Part shown: positions 1-11,116 of the stretch, piece by piece
Numbering within the stretch: the first letter of the stretch is position 1
How the letters are laid out: each line of letters opens with the position of its first letter
Assembly: GCF_006517275.1 (NCBI RefSeq)
Contig: NZ_CP041191.1
Coordinates: 2,227,001 to 2,291,000 of the forward strand
Source of the DNA: Labrenzia sp. PHM005
GTDB taxonomy: Bacteria; Pseudomonadota; Alphaproteobacteria; Rhizobiales; Stappiaceae
Direction: 5' to 3'
DNA length: 64,000 nt
Program-made: the position numbers and the translations under genes
Notes under the pieces: model-generated
The model's database searches: none
Told to the model about the DNA's origin: nothing
Seen by the model: only the letters and a program-made list of their open reading frames with translations

Positions 1-1
1 G

Positions 2-1024
2 AATCAGAAAACCAAAAAGATACGCCCTGAACAGGTCCAGTACATAGGCCTGATCCTGGTGACACTCGCTATCGCCATTGGCTTCCAGATGGTGTTCGGC
101 AACGTGCTGACTGGCGCAAACTTGCGGGTTCTGGCGATGAATATGGTGTTCGAAGGCATCATGGCTATCGGCATGACCTTTGTGATCATCATGGGCGGCA
201 TCGATCTATCTGTTGCATCAGTCTTTGCATTTGCCGAAATCTTGGTTGCAAAGTTGATGGTGGAGGCCGGACTGCCAGTGTTTCTTGCAGTCTCACTGAC
301 GGTTCTGGCCTCCATGCTGATTGGCGCGATCAACGGCACGCTGATTGTACTGCTGCGTGTTCATCCGCTTATTATCACATTGGGCATGCTGCTCACGCTG
401 CGCGGTGTTAATCTGGCTATTACCGATGGAAAGTCGATCTCGGGATTTTCCGACAGTTTCCTCTATCTCGGTCAGGGCCAGATCCTTGGTATCGATGTTC
501 CGATTTGGTTTTTTGCCATCGCGGCGTTGGTGCTTGGCTTGTTGCTCGCCCACCACCGGTACTTCCGCCAGCTCTATTTCATTGGCGGTTCTGAGCGCTC
601 GGCCCGGTTTTCTGGCGTCAACACAGATCGGGTAAAAATCTCTATCTACGTCCTGTGCTCAACCTTGGCTGGATGTGCCGGGATCATGGCCGCTGCCCGC
701 TATGGTGCGGCCCACTGGGGCCATGGAAACCTCGCCGAATTGAAAGCCATTGCAGCTGTTGCTGTTGGTGGCGCTGACATCATGGGCGGATCGGGAACCA
801 TGTTCGGTACCGTGCTTGGCGTCATTTTTCTGGCTGTTGTGCACAACGTCTTCGTCACCTCAGCCATCAACCCATTTTGGTATGACGTCGTCAATGGCGC
901 CATGCTTCTGCTGGCGGTCCTCTTGAGCCGCATGATCGCTCTCAAAAACCGGCGGGACTTGCTTAGTGCAAGGCAAATGAAACTGGACCAGACCCCTAAA
1001 AAATTGATCGTGGAGGAGAGTTGA
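2..1024 (+). CDS. Sugar ABC transporter permease (RbsC family), 5' partial
   Basis: Inner-membrane permease of a ribose/xylose-type (CUT2) ABC sugar importer. The reading frame is open from the first bases of the window, so the true start lies upstream; the GTG at 59 is an internal codon in the first membrane helix. The protein is hydrophobic throughout, with the conserved family stretches MTFVIIMGGIDLSV and, near the end, a glycine-rich GGADIMGGSGT loop followed by a last helix pair. It is followed at once by its binding protein gene at 1027. The ATPase that must complete the importer is not in the window and is probably upstream. Family assignment is secure; the substrate is inferred from downstream genes to be an aldose such as L-fucose or a related sugar. 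Confidence 0.9.
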   Translation, partial: NQKTKKIRPEQVQYIGLILVTLAIAIGFQMVFGNVLTGANLRVLAMNMVFEGIMAIGMTFVIIMGGIDLSVASVFAFAEILVAKLMVEAGLPVFLAVSLTVLASMLIGAINGTLIVLLRVHPLIITLGMLLTLRGVNLAITDGKSISGFSDSFLYLGQGQILGIDVPIWFFAIAALVLGLLLAHHRYFRQLYFIGGSERSARFSGVNTDRVKISIYVLCSTLAGCAGIMAAARYGAAHWGHGNLAELKAIAAVAVGGADIMGGSGTMFGTVLGVIFLAVVHNVFVTSAINPFWYDVVNGAMLLLAVLLSRMIALKNRRDLLSARQMKLDQTPKKLIVEES

Positions 1025-1026
1025 GA

Positions 1027-2013
1027 ATGAACCTCATCAAAGGACTGGCTGTTGCCGCTCTAACCTTGAGCGCAACATTTACCACCCCCGCCTTGGCGGA
1101 AGACAAAGAACACTACGGCATGGTGGTATTCTTGAAGGGCTCTGAGTTCTTCAATTGGGCTTATGCCGGCTTCAAGGATGCAGCTGCAACTGTTGGTGCA
1201 ACAACAGAGTTGCAAGGTCCAGCCGACTGGGACGCTTCGGCCGAAGCTCGTGCGGTGGAACAGCTTGTTGCCAAAGGCGTCAAGGGAATTGCAGTGACTG
1301 CCGGTGATGCCGACACGCTGACGGGTGCCATCGATGCAGCCATGGAAGCAGGCGTACCAACACTGACGTTTGATAGTGACAGTCCGGAATCCAACCGCCT
1401 CCTGTTCGTCGGCACCAACAACTACAACGCAGGTTACGCTGCCGGCAAAGCAATTGGTGAGATCTATGGCGACAAAGCCCGTGTTGGCGTGTCCTTGATC
1501 CCCGGCCTCGATTCCATCAACCACCGCCTGCGCGGCTTTAAAGAGGGCATGGCTTCCGTCGCACCCGGCGCAAAGGTTGTTGCGGAAGTCAATGATGAAG
1601 GCGACCTGCAAAAAGCTGAGACCGTGAACACGGCGATGCTACAGGCCAATCCGGAAATCAATGTCATTTTCTGTGCACATGGCAACCCTGCGACCGGCGC
1701 GCAAGCGGCAACCCGCAACGTCGGCCGGGACCGTGGTGAAAATCAGGTTGGCGTATTGGCCTGGTCAATTGATGCGCCGATCCTGATGGGTATCGACGAT
1801 GGCGAGTACCTCGCGACTGTTGCTCAAAACCCATACATGATGGGTGTGCAATCTTTCTGGCAGCTTTGGTCGGCTGCGCATCCGACACAGTTCGACAGCA
1901 TGACAAACCCGGGCATGGGGCAGGTTCCCACAGCCGACATCGATACCGGTGTGGCCATCCTTGTTCAGGGCGATATGGCGATCCGTTCGCTCTTGAACCC
2001 GCCATCGCTGTAA
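1027..2013 (+). CDS. Periplasmic sugar-binding protein (RbsB/PBP1 family)
   Basis: Periplasmic receptor that delivers sugar to the permease encoded just upstream. The first residues form a signal peptide: Lys near the start, a hydrophobic core LAVAALTLSA and a cleavage site after PALA at about residue 24. The mature part has the substrate-binding-protein type 1 layout, with a core reading FVGTNNYNAGYAAGKAI and a C-terminal MMGVQSFW hinge region. ATG at 1027 is preferred over the upstream TTG at 1021 because GGAGG at 1012-1016 is correctly spaced for it. The length of 328 residues is normal. A strong hairpin follows the stop, and the catabolic genes then continue on the same strand. The exact ligand is not readable from sequence. 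Confidence 0.9.
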   Translation: MNLIKGLAVAALTLSATFTTPALAEDKEHYGMVVFLKGSEFFNWAYAGFKDAAATVGATTELQGPADWDASAEARAVEQLVAKGVKGIAVTAGDADTLTGAIDAAMEAGVPTLTFDSDSPESNRLLFVGTNNYNAGYAAGKAIGEIYGDKARVGVSLIPGLDSINHRLRGFKEGMASVAPGAKVVAEVNDEGDLQKAETVNTAMLQANPEINVIFCAHGNPATGAQAATRNVGRDRGENQVGVLAWSIDAPILMGIDDGEYLATVAQNPYMMGVQSFWQLWSAAHPTQFDSMTNPGMGQVPTADIDTGVAILVQGDMAIRSLLNPPSL

Positions 2014-2021
2014 TCTTGCGT

Positions 2022-2043
2022 ACCGGGGCAGTGATGCCCCGGT
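2022..2043 (+). other. Intergenic hairpin after binding-protein gene
   Basis: A perfect 9-bp inverted repeat, ACCGGGGCA and TGCCCCGGT, separated by the 4-nt loop GTGA, lies 9 nt after the stop codon of the binding-protein gene. No T-run follows, so it is more likely an mRNA-stabilising or partial-attenuation structure than a full terminator; it would keep binding-protein mRNA in excess over the downstream enzyme genes. Confidence 0.6.
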
Positions 2044-2064
2044 CCCTCTTGGAAAGCATTCGAA

Positions 2065-2787
2065 ATGAACCTTGATGGAAAAACGGCGCTGGTAACAGGT
2101 GCAGCTGGAGCTCTTGGAGCTGCCATCTGTGAGCGCCTTGCGGCTGACGGTGCAAATATCATCGCGCTCGACATCGACCAAACACACCTAGAAAAGCTCG
2201 CAGAGACAACGGGCGCAACACCGATATGTACAGACCTGGGTGATCCGCGTTCGCTCGAAACCGTTATTGGGGAGCTTGCTCCAGTCGATATACTGGTGAA
2301 CAACGCTGGCGTCTTGTCCAATGACAAACTTGAAAAACAATCCCTGACAGATTGGCACCGGATTCACCGGATCAATCTGGACGCTGCTTTTCTGTTATCC
2401 CAAAACGCTCTGCCAAAAATGGTCAGCCGCGGCTGGGGGCGTGTGATTAACATGTCGTCCTGGGCGTCCAAATGCGGCGGTCTGACTGCCGGAACCGCCT
2501 ATACCACGTCAAAAGCAGCTTTAACCGGTTTAACATTTTCTGTTGCCAGGGAGTATGCGGGCAAAGGTGTTACTGCCAATGCAATTGCTCCGGCCTATGT
2601 GATGTCTCCAATGGTGTCGGAACAGCTGTGCGAAGACCAGCGCCAGCATCTCTTGTCTGAAATTCCTGTTGGCCGGTTTTGCTCTCCTGAAGAGGTGGCG
2701 CATACGGTCGCGTTTCTTGCGTCGCCCCTGGCTGGATTTATTACCGGCGAAGTGATCGATATGAATGGCGGCCTGCAGTTCGACTGA
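2065..2787 (+). CDS. SDR-family NAD(P)-dependent dehydrogenase, sugar-acid type
   Basis: Classical short-chain dehydrogenase of 240 residues. The cofactor loop TGAAGALG is at residues 11-18, NNAG at 79-82, the serine region INMSS at about 128-132, and the catalytic pair Tyr146/Lys150 (YTTSK). The C-terminus has the usual GEVIDMNGG segment. In L-fucose and L-rhamnose oxidative operons an SDR of this kind oxidises the 2-keto-3-deoxy acid made by the dehydratase; that role is inferred from its neighbours, a lactonase and a dehydratase. It could instead act on the free sugar. The gene sits between the importer genes and the lactonase and is probably co-transcribed with them. Confidence 0.85.
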   Translation: MNLDGKTALVTGAAGALGAAICERLAADGANIIALDIDQTHLEKLAETTGATPICTDLGDPRSLETVIGELAPVDILVNNAGVLSNDKLEKQSLTDWHRIHRINLDAAFLLSQNALPKMVSRGWGRVINMSSWASKCGGLTAGTAYTTSKAALTGLTFSVAREYAGKGVTANAIAPAYVMSPMVSEQLCEDQRQHLLSEIPVGRFCSPEEVAHTVAFLASPLAGFITGEVIDMNGGLQFD

Positions 2788-2815
2788 CCCAGCATTTTCT
2801 AAGAGCCTGAAACCA

Positions 2816-3661
2816 ATGTTTGCGATAGACAGCCACCATCATATCTGGGACCCGTCACGGGGGGATTTTACCTGGATGGGCGCAGAACATGAACCGATCA
2901 ACAAGGTGTTTTCGGTCGAAGATCTGGCGCCACTTCTCACCAGCGCGCAAGTCTCCCACACCATCCTTGTTCAGACATGGTCCAGCCTTGAAGAAACCGA
3001 AACGTTTCTCGATCTTGCCGGCAAAACCGACTTCATTGCCGGTGTCGTTGGCTGGATTGATCTCACCAAGGATGCGGTAGCGCAACTTGACCGTCTTAAG
3101 CAGCATCCCGCAGCAAAATACCTGAAAGGCATTCGCCATCAGGTACATGACGAGGCCGACCCGAATTGGCTTCTGCGGGCCGATGTCCAGGCATCGTTGC
3201 TGGAAGTAGCCAGGCGCGGACTTGTTTATGATTTGCTGATCCGTCCGCGTGAACTGGCCGCGTCTGCCGCTTGTGTCGAAAGGCAACCGGACCTGAAGTT
3301 TGTCATCGATCACATCGCCAAGCCACGCATTGCCGATGGCTGGGATACTGATTGGGAAGAGGGTATTGCCCGTCTGGCGATCTTTAAAGATCGTGTCTGG
3401 ATCAAACTCTCTGGTCTGGTAACAGAAGCTGACTGGGCCAACTGGTCTGCAGACGACATCGTGCCCTACATCAACCACGTCATTAATCTGTTTGGCGCTG
3501 ACCGGGTGATGACCGGTTCGGACTGGCCGGTTTGCACATTGGCGGCTGACTATGGCAGCACGCTTGATCTGGTGCGGGCAGCGATTGCCGGTCGCCCGGC
3601 TCGCGAACAGGAGCAGATCCTGCGGACCTCAGCCATAGAAGCCTACAGTCTATATGCTTGA
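2816..3661 (+). CDS. Amidohydrolase-superfamily lactonase (fuconolactonase-like)
   Basis: Member of the amidohydrolase 2 family, which includes L-fucono-1,5-lactonase and L-rhamnono-lactonase and opens the sugar lactone formed by an aldose dehydrogenase. The N-terminus has the metal-binding run DSHHHIWDP (His7-His9), with FVIDHIAKP in the middle and GSDWPVC near the C-terminus, all typical of the family. ATG at 2816 is chosen because the protein then begins directly with the first beta strand; an upstream ATG at 2765 in the same frame would overlap the previous gene and add 17 unrelated residues. The following gene begins a few dozen bases after its stop. The lactonase role is well supported by context; the exact sugar is not. 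Confidence 0.82.
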   Translation: MFAIDSHHHIWDPSRGDFTWMGAEHEPINKVFSVEDLAPLLTSAQVSHTILVQTWSSLEETETFLDLAGKTDFIAGVVGWIDLTKDAVAQLDRLKQHPAAKYLKGIRHQVHDEADPNWLLRADVQASLLEVARRGLVYDLLIRPRELAASAACVERQPDLKFVIDHIAKPRIADGWDTDWEEGIARLAIFKDRVWIKLSGLVTEADWANWSADDIVPYINHVINLFGADRVMTGSDWPVCTLAADYGSTLDLVRAAIAGRPAREQEQILRTSAIEAYSLYA

Positions 3662-3708
3662 CACCAACGCCACTCTGTCTGGCCTACTCACCAATATTGG
3701 AAAACCTG

Positions 3709-4872
3709 ATGATTGAAACTTGGCGCTGGTTTGGACCAGAAGACCCCGTTCCCCTGGCACATATCCGGCAAGCCGGCGTTGAAGGCATCGTGACCGCCAT
3801 GCACCAATATGTTCCGGGACAAGTTTGGACGGTTGAGGATATCCAAAAGCGGAAAGACTTGATTGAGCGCGCAGGATTGGCTTGGTCAGTTTGTGAATCC
3901 ATTCCCGTACCGGATGCAATCAAGCGGGACGGCACTGGTGCCCGTGCTGAGGTCAATGCCTGGAAAGATACCCTCGCGCGCGTCGGACAAACTGGCATCA
4001 AGACTGTGTGTTATAACTTCATGCCGGTGGTTGACTGGACGCGGACCGATTTGATGTTTCAACTGCCGGGTGGCGGCTACGCGTTACGCTACGATCACAC
4101 TGATTTTGCCGCTTATGACATCTTCATCCTGAAGAGGCCAAATGCTGCCCAGGATTACTCCGCGGACGTGATTGCAGCCGCTCGAGCTCGTTTTGAGGGT
4201 ATGAGCGATGCGGATAAAATCCGCCTGGAACAGAACATCATTGCCGGTCTTCCGGGCGGGGCCGAGGCTCAAACGCGGCAGACAATCGCAAACGCCATTC
4301 AGAGTTTTCAAGGACTGAGTGAGGACGACATCCGCTCAAACCTCGCGGCTTTTTTGAAAGAAGTGGTCCCGGTTGCGCAAGAGTTTGATGTCAAACTCGC
4401 AATTCACCCCGATGATCCGCCGTTTCCCCTGTTCAGTCTGCCGCGGGTGGTTTCCACACAAGCCGATGCCCGCGCTATTCTGGCAGCCTATGACGCACCG
4501 GAGAACGGGCTGACCTTCTGTACCGGCTCCTACGGAGCGCGGGCTGACAACAATTTGCCAGAGATGGCGCAGGAATTCGCAGACCGCATTAATTTCGCCC
4601 ATTTGCGCATGGTACGTCTGGAACCCGGACAATGTTTCCATGAAGCGGAGCATCTGCACCGGTTGGACGAATTGCTTGAAGTGATAAAACACATTCGCGC
4701 TGGGGAAGAAAAGAATGAACAGGCCATCCCGATGCGGCCGGATCACGGGCATCTCATTGCGACCGACATCGGTAGCGACTCCAATCCAGGATATTCCTAT
4801 ATTGGCCGCTTGAAAGGGCTTGCGGAATTGCGCGGTCTCATTGCTGCCACCTCTGAAGAAAGGGCGGCGTGA
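3709..4872 (+). CDS. Mannonate dehydratase family protein (UxuA-like)
   Basis: Homologue of D-mannonate dehydratase UxuA, a metal-dependent TIM-barrel enzyme that removes water from a sugar acid to give a 2-keto-3-deoxy acid. From memory the match to E. coli UxuA is strong: an ETWRWFGP start, AIHPDDPP, CTGSYGARADNN, an FAHLR strand, MRPDHGH and a C-terminal NPGYSYIGRLKGLAELRG. ATG at 3709 gives this start; a TTG at 3658 overlapping the previous stop would only add unrelated residues. In most fucose-type oxidative operons the dehydratase is an enolase-superfamily enzyme, so a UxuA-type protein here is unusual. Substrate could be mannonate, fuconate or a similar acid. Its stop overlaps the start of the next gene. 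Confidence 0.87.
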   Translation: MIETWRWFGPEDPVPLAHIRQAGVEGIVTAMHQYVPGQVWTVEDIQKRKDLIERAGLAWSVCESIPVPDAIKRDGTGARAEVNAWKDTLARVGQTGIKTVCYNFMPVVDWTRTDLMFQLPGGGYALRYDHTDFAAYDIFILKRPNAAQDYSADVIAAARARFEGMSDADKIRLEQNIIAGLPGGAEAQTRQTIANAIQSFQGLSEDDIRSNLAAFLKEVVPVAQEFDVKLAIHPDDPPFPLFSLPRVVSTQADARAILAAYDAPENGLTFCTGSYGARADNNLPEMAQEFADRINFAHLRMVRLEPGQCFHEAEHLHRLDELLEVIKHIRAGEEKNEQAIPMRPDHGHLIATDIGSDSNPGYSYIGRLKGLAELRGLIAATSEERAA

Positions 4873-5852
4873 TGCGCACGCGAACTCTTGGAGAAACGGG
4901 GCTCAACCTGACCGAACTCAGTTTCGGGGCAGGAGCTATTGGGAATCTCTACCGGCCGGTTGACCGCGATTCTGCCATGGCCGCTATGCAAGCGGCCTGG
5001 GACGCCAGAATCCGATATTTCGATACGGCGCCATTCTATGGGCACGGGCTGTCTGAACGGCGGGTTGGTGATTTTCTGCGAGACAAAGACGGTTGGGTTC
5101 TGTCGAGCAAGGTTGGCAAGCTGTTGCGTCCGGTTGTCGAGGCCGATATTCCCGATCATGGTTTTGTTGACCCGCTGCCTTTCACGGTCGACTTCGACTA
5201 CACCTACAATGGCATCATGAAATCATACGAGATGTCGCTCGCCCGGCTGGGTCTCAATCGGATCGACATTCTCTACGTGCATGATCTGGAGCCGCGCGGC
5301 TTTGATGAGGCGACCTATAAAAAGCACCTGACAGATTTTTTCGGCGGCGGTCATCTGGCTCTAACCGAGTTGAAATCCAGCGGTGCAATCAAAGCCTTTG
5401 GCCTTGGGGTCAATGAAGTTCAGGCGTGTCTGAACATATTGGTTCAGGCCGATCTCGACGTTATTCTGTTGGCGGGGCGCTTTTCGCTTTTAGATCGTCG
5501 TGGCGCAAAGGTACTCCTGCCGCTATGTGAACAGCGTGGCGTTTCGATTGTCGCCGGCGGGGTGTTTAACTCCGGTATTCTCGCAACGGGGCCAATTGAC
5601 GGCGCTTACTTTGACTATGCTCCAGCGCCGCGCGACATCTGCGAGAAGGTCGCGCACATCCAAAAACACCTGGAGGCGAAAGGGCATCAGCTGCCTCAGG
5701 CCGCATTGCAGTTCCCTTTAACTTCTCCAGTGATCAAATCGGTTCTCATCGGCTCTGCCAAGGCTGGCAGCGTGAAGGCAAATGCTGAGTTGATGAACAC
5801 ATCGATCGATCCGGATGATTTCGAAGCGGTCAATCCTTACACGATCGGGTAG
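4872..5852 (+). CDS. Aldo/keto reductase, aldose 1-dehydrogenase type
   Basis: Aldo/keto reductase of 326 residues resembling bacterial D-threo-aldose 1-dehydrogenase/L-fucose dehydrogenase, which oxidises the free sugar to its lactone as the first step of the pathway. The catalytic tetrad is visible: Asp51 and Tyr56 in FDTAPFYGHG, Lys80 in SSKVGK and a His in YVHD. The preferred ATG at 4872 overlaps the stop of the dehydratase gene (GTGATG junction; a GTG start at 4869 is possible), so the two are translationally coupled. This is the last gene of the sugar operon. No clear terminator follows before the convergent regulator gene. Confidence 0.87.
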   Translation: MRTRTLGETGLNLTELSFGAGAIGNLYRPVDRDSAMAAMQAAWDARIRYFDTAPFYGHGLSERRVGDFLRDKDGWVLSSKVGKLLRPVVEADIPDHGFVDPLPFTVDFDYTYNGIMKSYEMSLARLGLNRIDILYVHDLEPRGFDEATYKKHLTDFFGGGHLALTELKSSGAIKAFGLGVNEVQACLNILVQADLDVILLAGRFSLLDRRGAKVLLPLCEQRGVSIVAGGVFNSGILATGPIDGAYFDYAPAPRDICEKVAHIQKHLEAKGHQLPQAALQFPLTSPVIKSVLIGSAKAGSVKANAELMNTSIDPDDFEAVNPYTIG

Positions 5853-5906
5853 GGTGATTTATCAGGTGGCTGGGTGTCGTAGGTCCAAAGGGCCATTTGC
5901 AGGCTT

Positions 5907-6368
5907 TTAGGGAATACGTGTGCGATCAACGAACTTGCGCAGAGCAAAACGTGACCGGACCACCCGCAGCCCTGGAAGGCGCATGAGCTTGGTTTGGAGA
6001 AAACTCTCAAACTCCTCTAGGCTTTCGACCCAGATTTCCAGCAGAAAGTCCTGGGCGCCGGTCATCAGTGTGCCGGTTACGACCTCTTCAAAGAGGGCCA
6101 CCTGGCTCTGAAAATTTAAGACTTCATCGGCATCTTGCCGTTCAAGTTCGACGGAAACGTAGGCTGTAATGCCAAAGCCGGCCGCTTTCCGGTCGATCCG
6201 GGCGCGGTAACCGGAAATCACACCGCTGTCTTCCAAGTGTCTGAGGCGGCGCTTACAGGGCGTTGCTGAGAGCCCAACCCGATCGGCTAACTGCACGATC
6301 GAAATGCGGCCATCTTCACAGACTGCGCGAAGAATCTTCCGATCGATGTCATCGATGGTGACTTCCAC
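5907..6368 (-). CDS. bkdR: Lrp/AsnC-family regulator, probable BkdR
   Basis: Leucine-responsive regulator family protein of 153 residues, with an N-terminal winged HTH (IDRKILRAVCEDGR, then LADRVGLSATPCKRRLRHLE) and a C-terminal RAM/AsnC ligand domain ending in SRFALRKFV. The start is GTG at 6368, supported by a GGAG on the minus strand 7 nt upstream. It is divergent from the leucine dehydrogenase/branched-chain oxoacid dehydrogenase operon, the arrangement seen for BkdR of Pseudomonas, which activates bkd genes in response to branched-chain amino acids. The gene name rests on that context. Confidence 0.85.
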   Translation of the reverse strand: MEVTIDDIDRKILRAVCEDGRISIVQLADRVGLSATPCKRRLRHLEDSGVISGYRARIDRKAAGFGITAYVSVELERQDADEVLNFQSQVALFEEVVTGTLMTGAQDFLLEIWVESLEEFESFLQTKLMRLPGLRVVRSRFALRKFVDRTRIP

Positions 6369-6497
6369 TCCAATTCTCCAATTTATGAGCGATATCCGCT
6401 AATAATCACAATTCTGAAGCTAAGAAAACGATTTTTCGTCTAACGAACCTGACTACGCTAAAGCGGGACGTAGTTTTCTACTGTTGGCGAGGAAATC
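6369..6497. promoter_or_regulatory. Divergent bkdR/bkd control region
   Basis: This 129-bp region separates the divergent regulator and the leucine dehydrogenase gene. It contains an inverted repeat ACTACG (6452-6457) and CGTAGT (6469-6474), with a small inner GCT/AGC repeat, and several AT-rich patches, which suit an Lrp-type regulator. The leucine dehydrogenase gene has a good AGGA ribosome site at 6490-6493. Promoter elements could not be assigned firmly. Confidence 0.5.
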
Positions 6498-8800
<2,303 letters not shown>

Positions 8801-8802
8801 TC

Positions 8803-9816
8803 ATGGCTCAGATGACAATGATCGAGGCGATCCGTGAAGCCCATGATGTGGCGATGGGTACCGACAAACGTGTTGTGGTCTACGGCGAGGATGTCGGTTT
8901 CTTCGGTGGTGTGTTCCGCTGTACGGCAGGCCTTCAGGAAAAATACGGCAAATCCCGCTGCTTTGATGCGCCCATCAACGAAAGCGGCATCGTCGGAACG
9001 GCTATCGGCATGGCGGCTTATGGCTTGAAACCGGTGATTGAGATCCAGTTTGCCGATTACGTCTATCCGGCATTTGACCAGATCGCGTCTGAGGCAGCTC
9101 GGTTGCGCCACCGCTCAAATGGCGATTTTACTTGTCCGCTCGTGATCCGCATGCCGACCGGTGGTGGCATCTTTGGTGGACAAACCCACAGCCAGAGCCC
9201 GGAAGCGCTCTTTACCCATGTTTCGGGTTTGAAGGTGGTGCTCCCATCCAATCCCCGCGATGCGAAGGGCCTGCTGCTGGCCTCCATTGCAGATCCGGAC
9301 CCGGTGATTTTCCTGGAACCGAAACGGCTCTACAATGGCCCATTTGATGGCCATCATGACAAGCCGATTGTCAGCTGGAAGAACCATGCACTGGGTGACG
9401 TCCCGGATGGCGATGAGATTGTCCCGCTCGGCAAGGCGCATACGTTCCGGGAAGGCTCGGATGTCACCGTTCTGGCCTATGGCACGATGGTCTATGTCGC
9501 CGAAGCCGCCGCAGAAGAAACAGGTGTTGACGCGGAAATCATCGATCTGCGCACCCTGTTGCCGCTGGATCTGGAGGCGATCACGGAATCTGTCAAAAAG
9601 ACCGGCCGCTGTGTGATCGTTCATGAGGCGACCCGCACCTCCGGGTTTGGGGCTGAACTCATGAGCCTTGTCCAGGAAAGCTGTTTTTATCATCTCGAAG
9701 CCCCCATGATCCGTGTCACCGGCTGGGATACGCCTTATCCGCATGCGCAGGAGTGGGAGTACTTCCCAGGCCCAGGCCGCGTGGGTGAGGCCCTTCGCAA
9801 AGTCATGGAGGACTAA
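8803..9816 (+). CDS. bkdA2: Branched-chain 2-oxoacid dehydrogenase E1 beta
   Basis: Beta subunit of the E1 decarboxylase, 337 residues, forming the alpha2-beta2 heterotetramer with the product of the preceding gene. Conserved features include VYGEDVGFFGGVFR, the catalytic-glutamate-region string FDAPINESGIVG, MPTGGGIFGGQTHSQSPE and the C-terminal transketolase domain beginning near PLGKAHTFREGSDVTV. The ATG at 8803 follows the alpha stop by two bases, implying translational coupling. Length and order match the bkd operons of Pseudomonas and other proteobacteria. Confidence 0.92.
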   Translation: MAQMTMIEAIREAHDVAMGTDKRVVVYGEDVGFFGGVFRCTAGLQEKYGKSRCFDAPINESGIVGTAIGMAAYGLKPVIEIQFADYVYPAFDQIASEAARLRHRSNGDFTCPLVIRMPTGGGIFGGQTHSQSPEALFTHVSGLKVVLPSNPRDAKGLLLASIADPDPVIFLEPKRLYNGPFDGHHDKPIVSWKNHALGDVPDGDEIVPLGKAHTFREGSDVTVLAYGTMVYVAEAAAEETGVDAEIIDLRTLLPLDLEAITESVKKTGRCVIVHEATRTSGFGAELMSLVQESCFYHLEAPMIRVTGWDTPYPHAQEWEYFPGPGRVGEALRKVMED

Positions 9817-9820
9817 GCTC

Positions 9821-11116
9821 ATGGGTGTTTTTGCAATCCGGCTGCCGGATGTGGGCGAAGGCATCGCCGAAGCAGAACTGATCGAATGGCATGTCCAACC
9901 TGGCGATCTGGTTCGCGAAGACGATGTTCTGGCCGAGGTCATGACCGACAAGGCGACCGTCGAAGTGCCGTCATCGGTTGATGGCAAGGTGCTGGAACAT
10001 GGTGGCGACGTCGGTCAGATGATGGCCATCGGCTCCATTCTGGTTCGCATTGAAGTCCAGGGTGAAGGCAATGAGGCCGAAGGGAGCACCGAAGTTCCTG
10101 CAGCTGCAGTTGCCAAAGACCCGAGCCCGGCTCCCGTCGCGGACACAAAGCCCCAGCAAAAATTGGATGCACCGGCTGCACCTGTGCCGGTTTCAACACC
10201 GGCTCAACCAGCAACAGCTTCTGCACCGGTTCCACGGGCAAGCGGAACCAAACCTCTGGCGGCGCCGTCTGTGCGGGCCCGCGCCCGTGAAGAAGGGGTC
10301 GATCTGCGTCAGGTTCCGGGTAGCGGCCCAGCAGGCCGGATCAGCCATTCGGACCTGGACAACTGGATCGCTTCTGGCGGGATCCAGCAGGGCGGGGTCA
10401 CCCGCGGCCAGAACACGGGCATTGAGGAAGTGCGTGTCATCGGCATGCGGCGCAAGATCGCCGAAAAGATGGCGCTTTCCAAAAAACATATTCCGCACAT
10501 CACCATTGTCGAAGAAGTCGAAATGTCGGCTTTGGAAGACCTGCGGGCGGTGCTCAATACCAAATACAAGGGTGAACGCGCCAAATTGACGCTTCTCCCA
10601 TTCCTGATGCGGGCGATTGTTGAAGCCGTGCGGGAACAACCGGGACTGAATGCGCGCTACGATGACGAAGCTGGCATCATCTACCGTCACGGCGGCGTGC
10701 ATGTCGGGATTGCGACCCAGACACCGCAGGGGCTGAACGTTCCGGTCGTGCATCACGCGGAAGCTGGAAGCCTTTGGGACAACGCGGAGACCGTCTCTCG
10801 GCTTGCAGAAGCTGCGCGGGACGGTTCGATCAAACGGGAAGAGCTAAACGGCGGCACGATTACCATCACCTCACTCGGAGCGCTGGGTGCTATTGCAACG
10901 ACGCCGATCATCAATCACCCGGAAGTGGCGATCGTCGGCGTCAACAAGATGCAGATCCGCCCGATCTGGGACGGACAGCAATTCCAGCCGCGCAAGATGA
11001 TGAACATCTCCTGCAGCTTCGACCACCGGGTCATTGATGGCTGGGATGCAGCTGTCTTTGTCCAGAAACTGAAAACCCTGCTGGAAACCCCGGCCATGCT
11101 GTTTGTCGAGGGCTAA
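9821..11116 (+). CDS. bkdB: Branched-chain oxoacid dehydrogenase E2 (dihydrolipoyl acyltransferase)
   Basis: Core acyltransferase of the complex, 431 residues. One N-terminal lipoyl domain carries the lipoylated Lys44 (EVMTDKATVEV). A Pro/Ala-rich flexible linker of about 70 residues follows, then an E3-binding domain (PSVRARAREEGVDL...GPAGRISHSDL). The C-terminal catalytic domain has the active-site His402 and Asp406 in SFDHRVIDGWD. ATG at 9821 is chosen because GGAGGA at 9808-9813 precedes it; the same frame is open upstream but overlaps the E1-beta gene by about 100 bp. It needs lipoylation, and a lipoate-ligase-family gene lies nearby at 14674-15336. Confidence 0.92.
   Translation: MGVFAIRLPDVGEGIAEAELIEWHVQPGDLVREDDVLAEVMTDKATVEVPSSVDGKVLEHGGDVGQMMAIGSILVRIEVQGEGNEAEGSTEVPAAAVAKDPSPAPVADTKPQQKLDAPAAPVPVSTPAQPATASAPVPRASGTKPLAAPSVRARAREEGVDLRQVPGSGPAGRISHSDLDNWIASGGIQQGGVTRGQNTGIEEVRVIGMRRKIAEKMALSKKHIPHITIVEEVEMSALEDLRAVLNTKYKGERAKLTLLPFLMRAIVEAVREQPGLNARYDDEAGIIYRHGGVHVGIATQTPQGLNVPVVHHAEAGSLWDNAETVSRLAEAARDGSIKREELNGGTITITSLGALGAIATTPIINHPEVAIVGVNKMQIRPIWDGQQFQPRKMMNISCSFDHRVIDGWDAAVFVQKLKTLLETPAMLFVEG

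Noticed and set aside
10060..10260. Repetitive Pro/Ala-rich stretch that looks like a repeat array
   Set aside because: It is the normal flexible linker between the lipoyl and E3-binding domains of the E2 protein.
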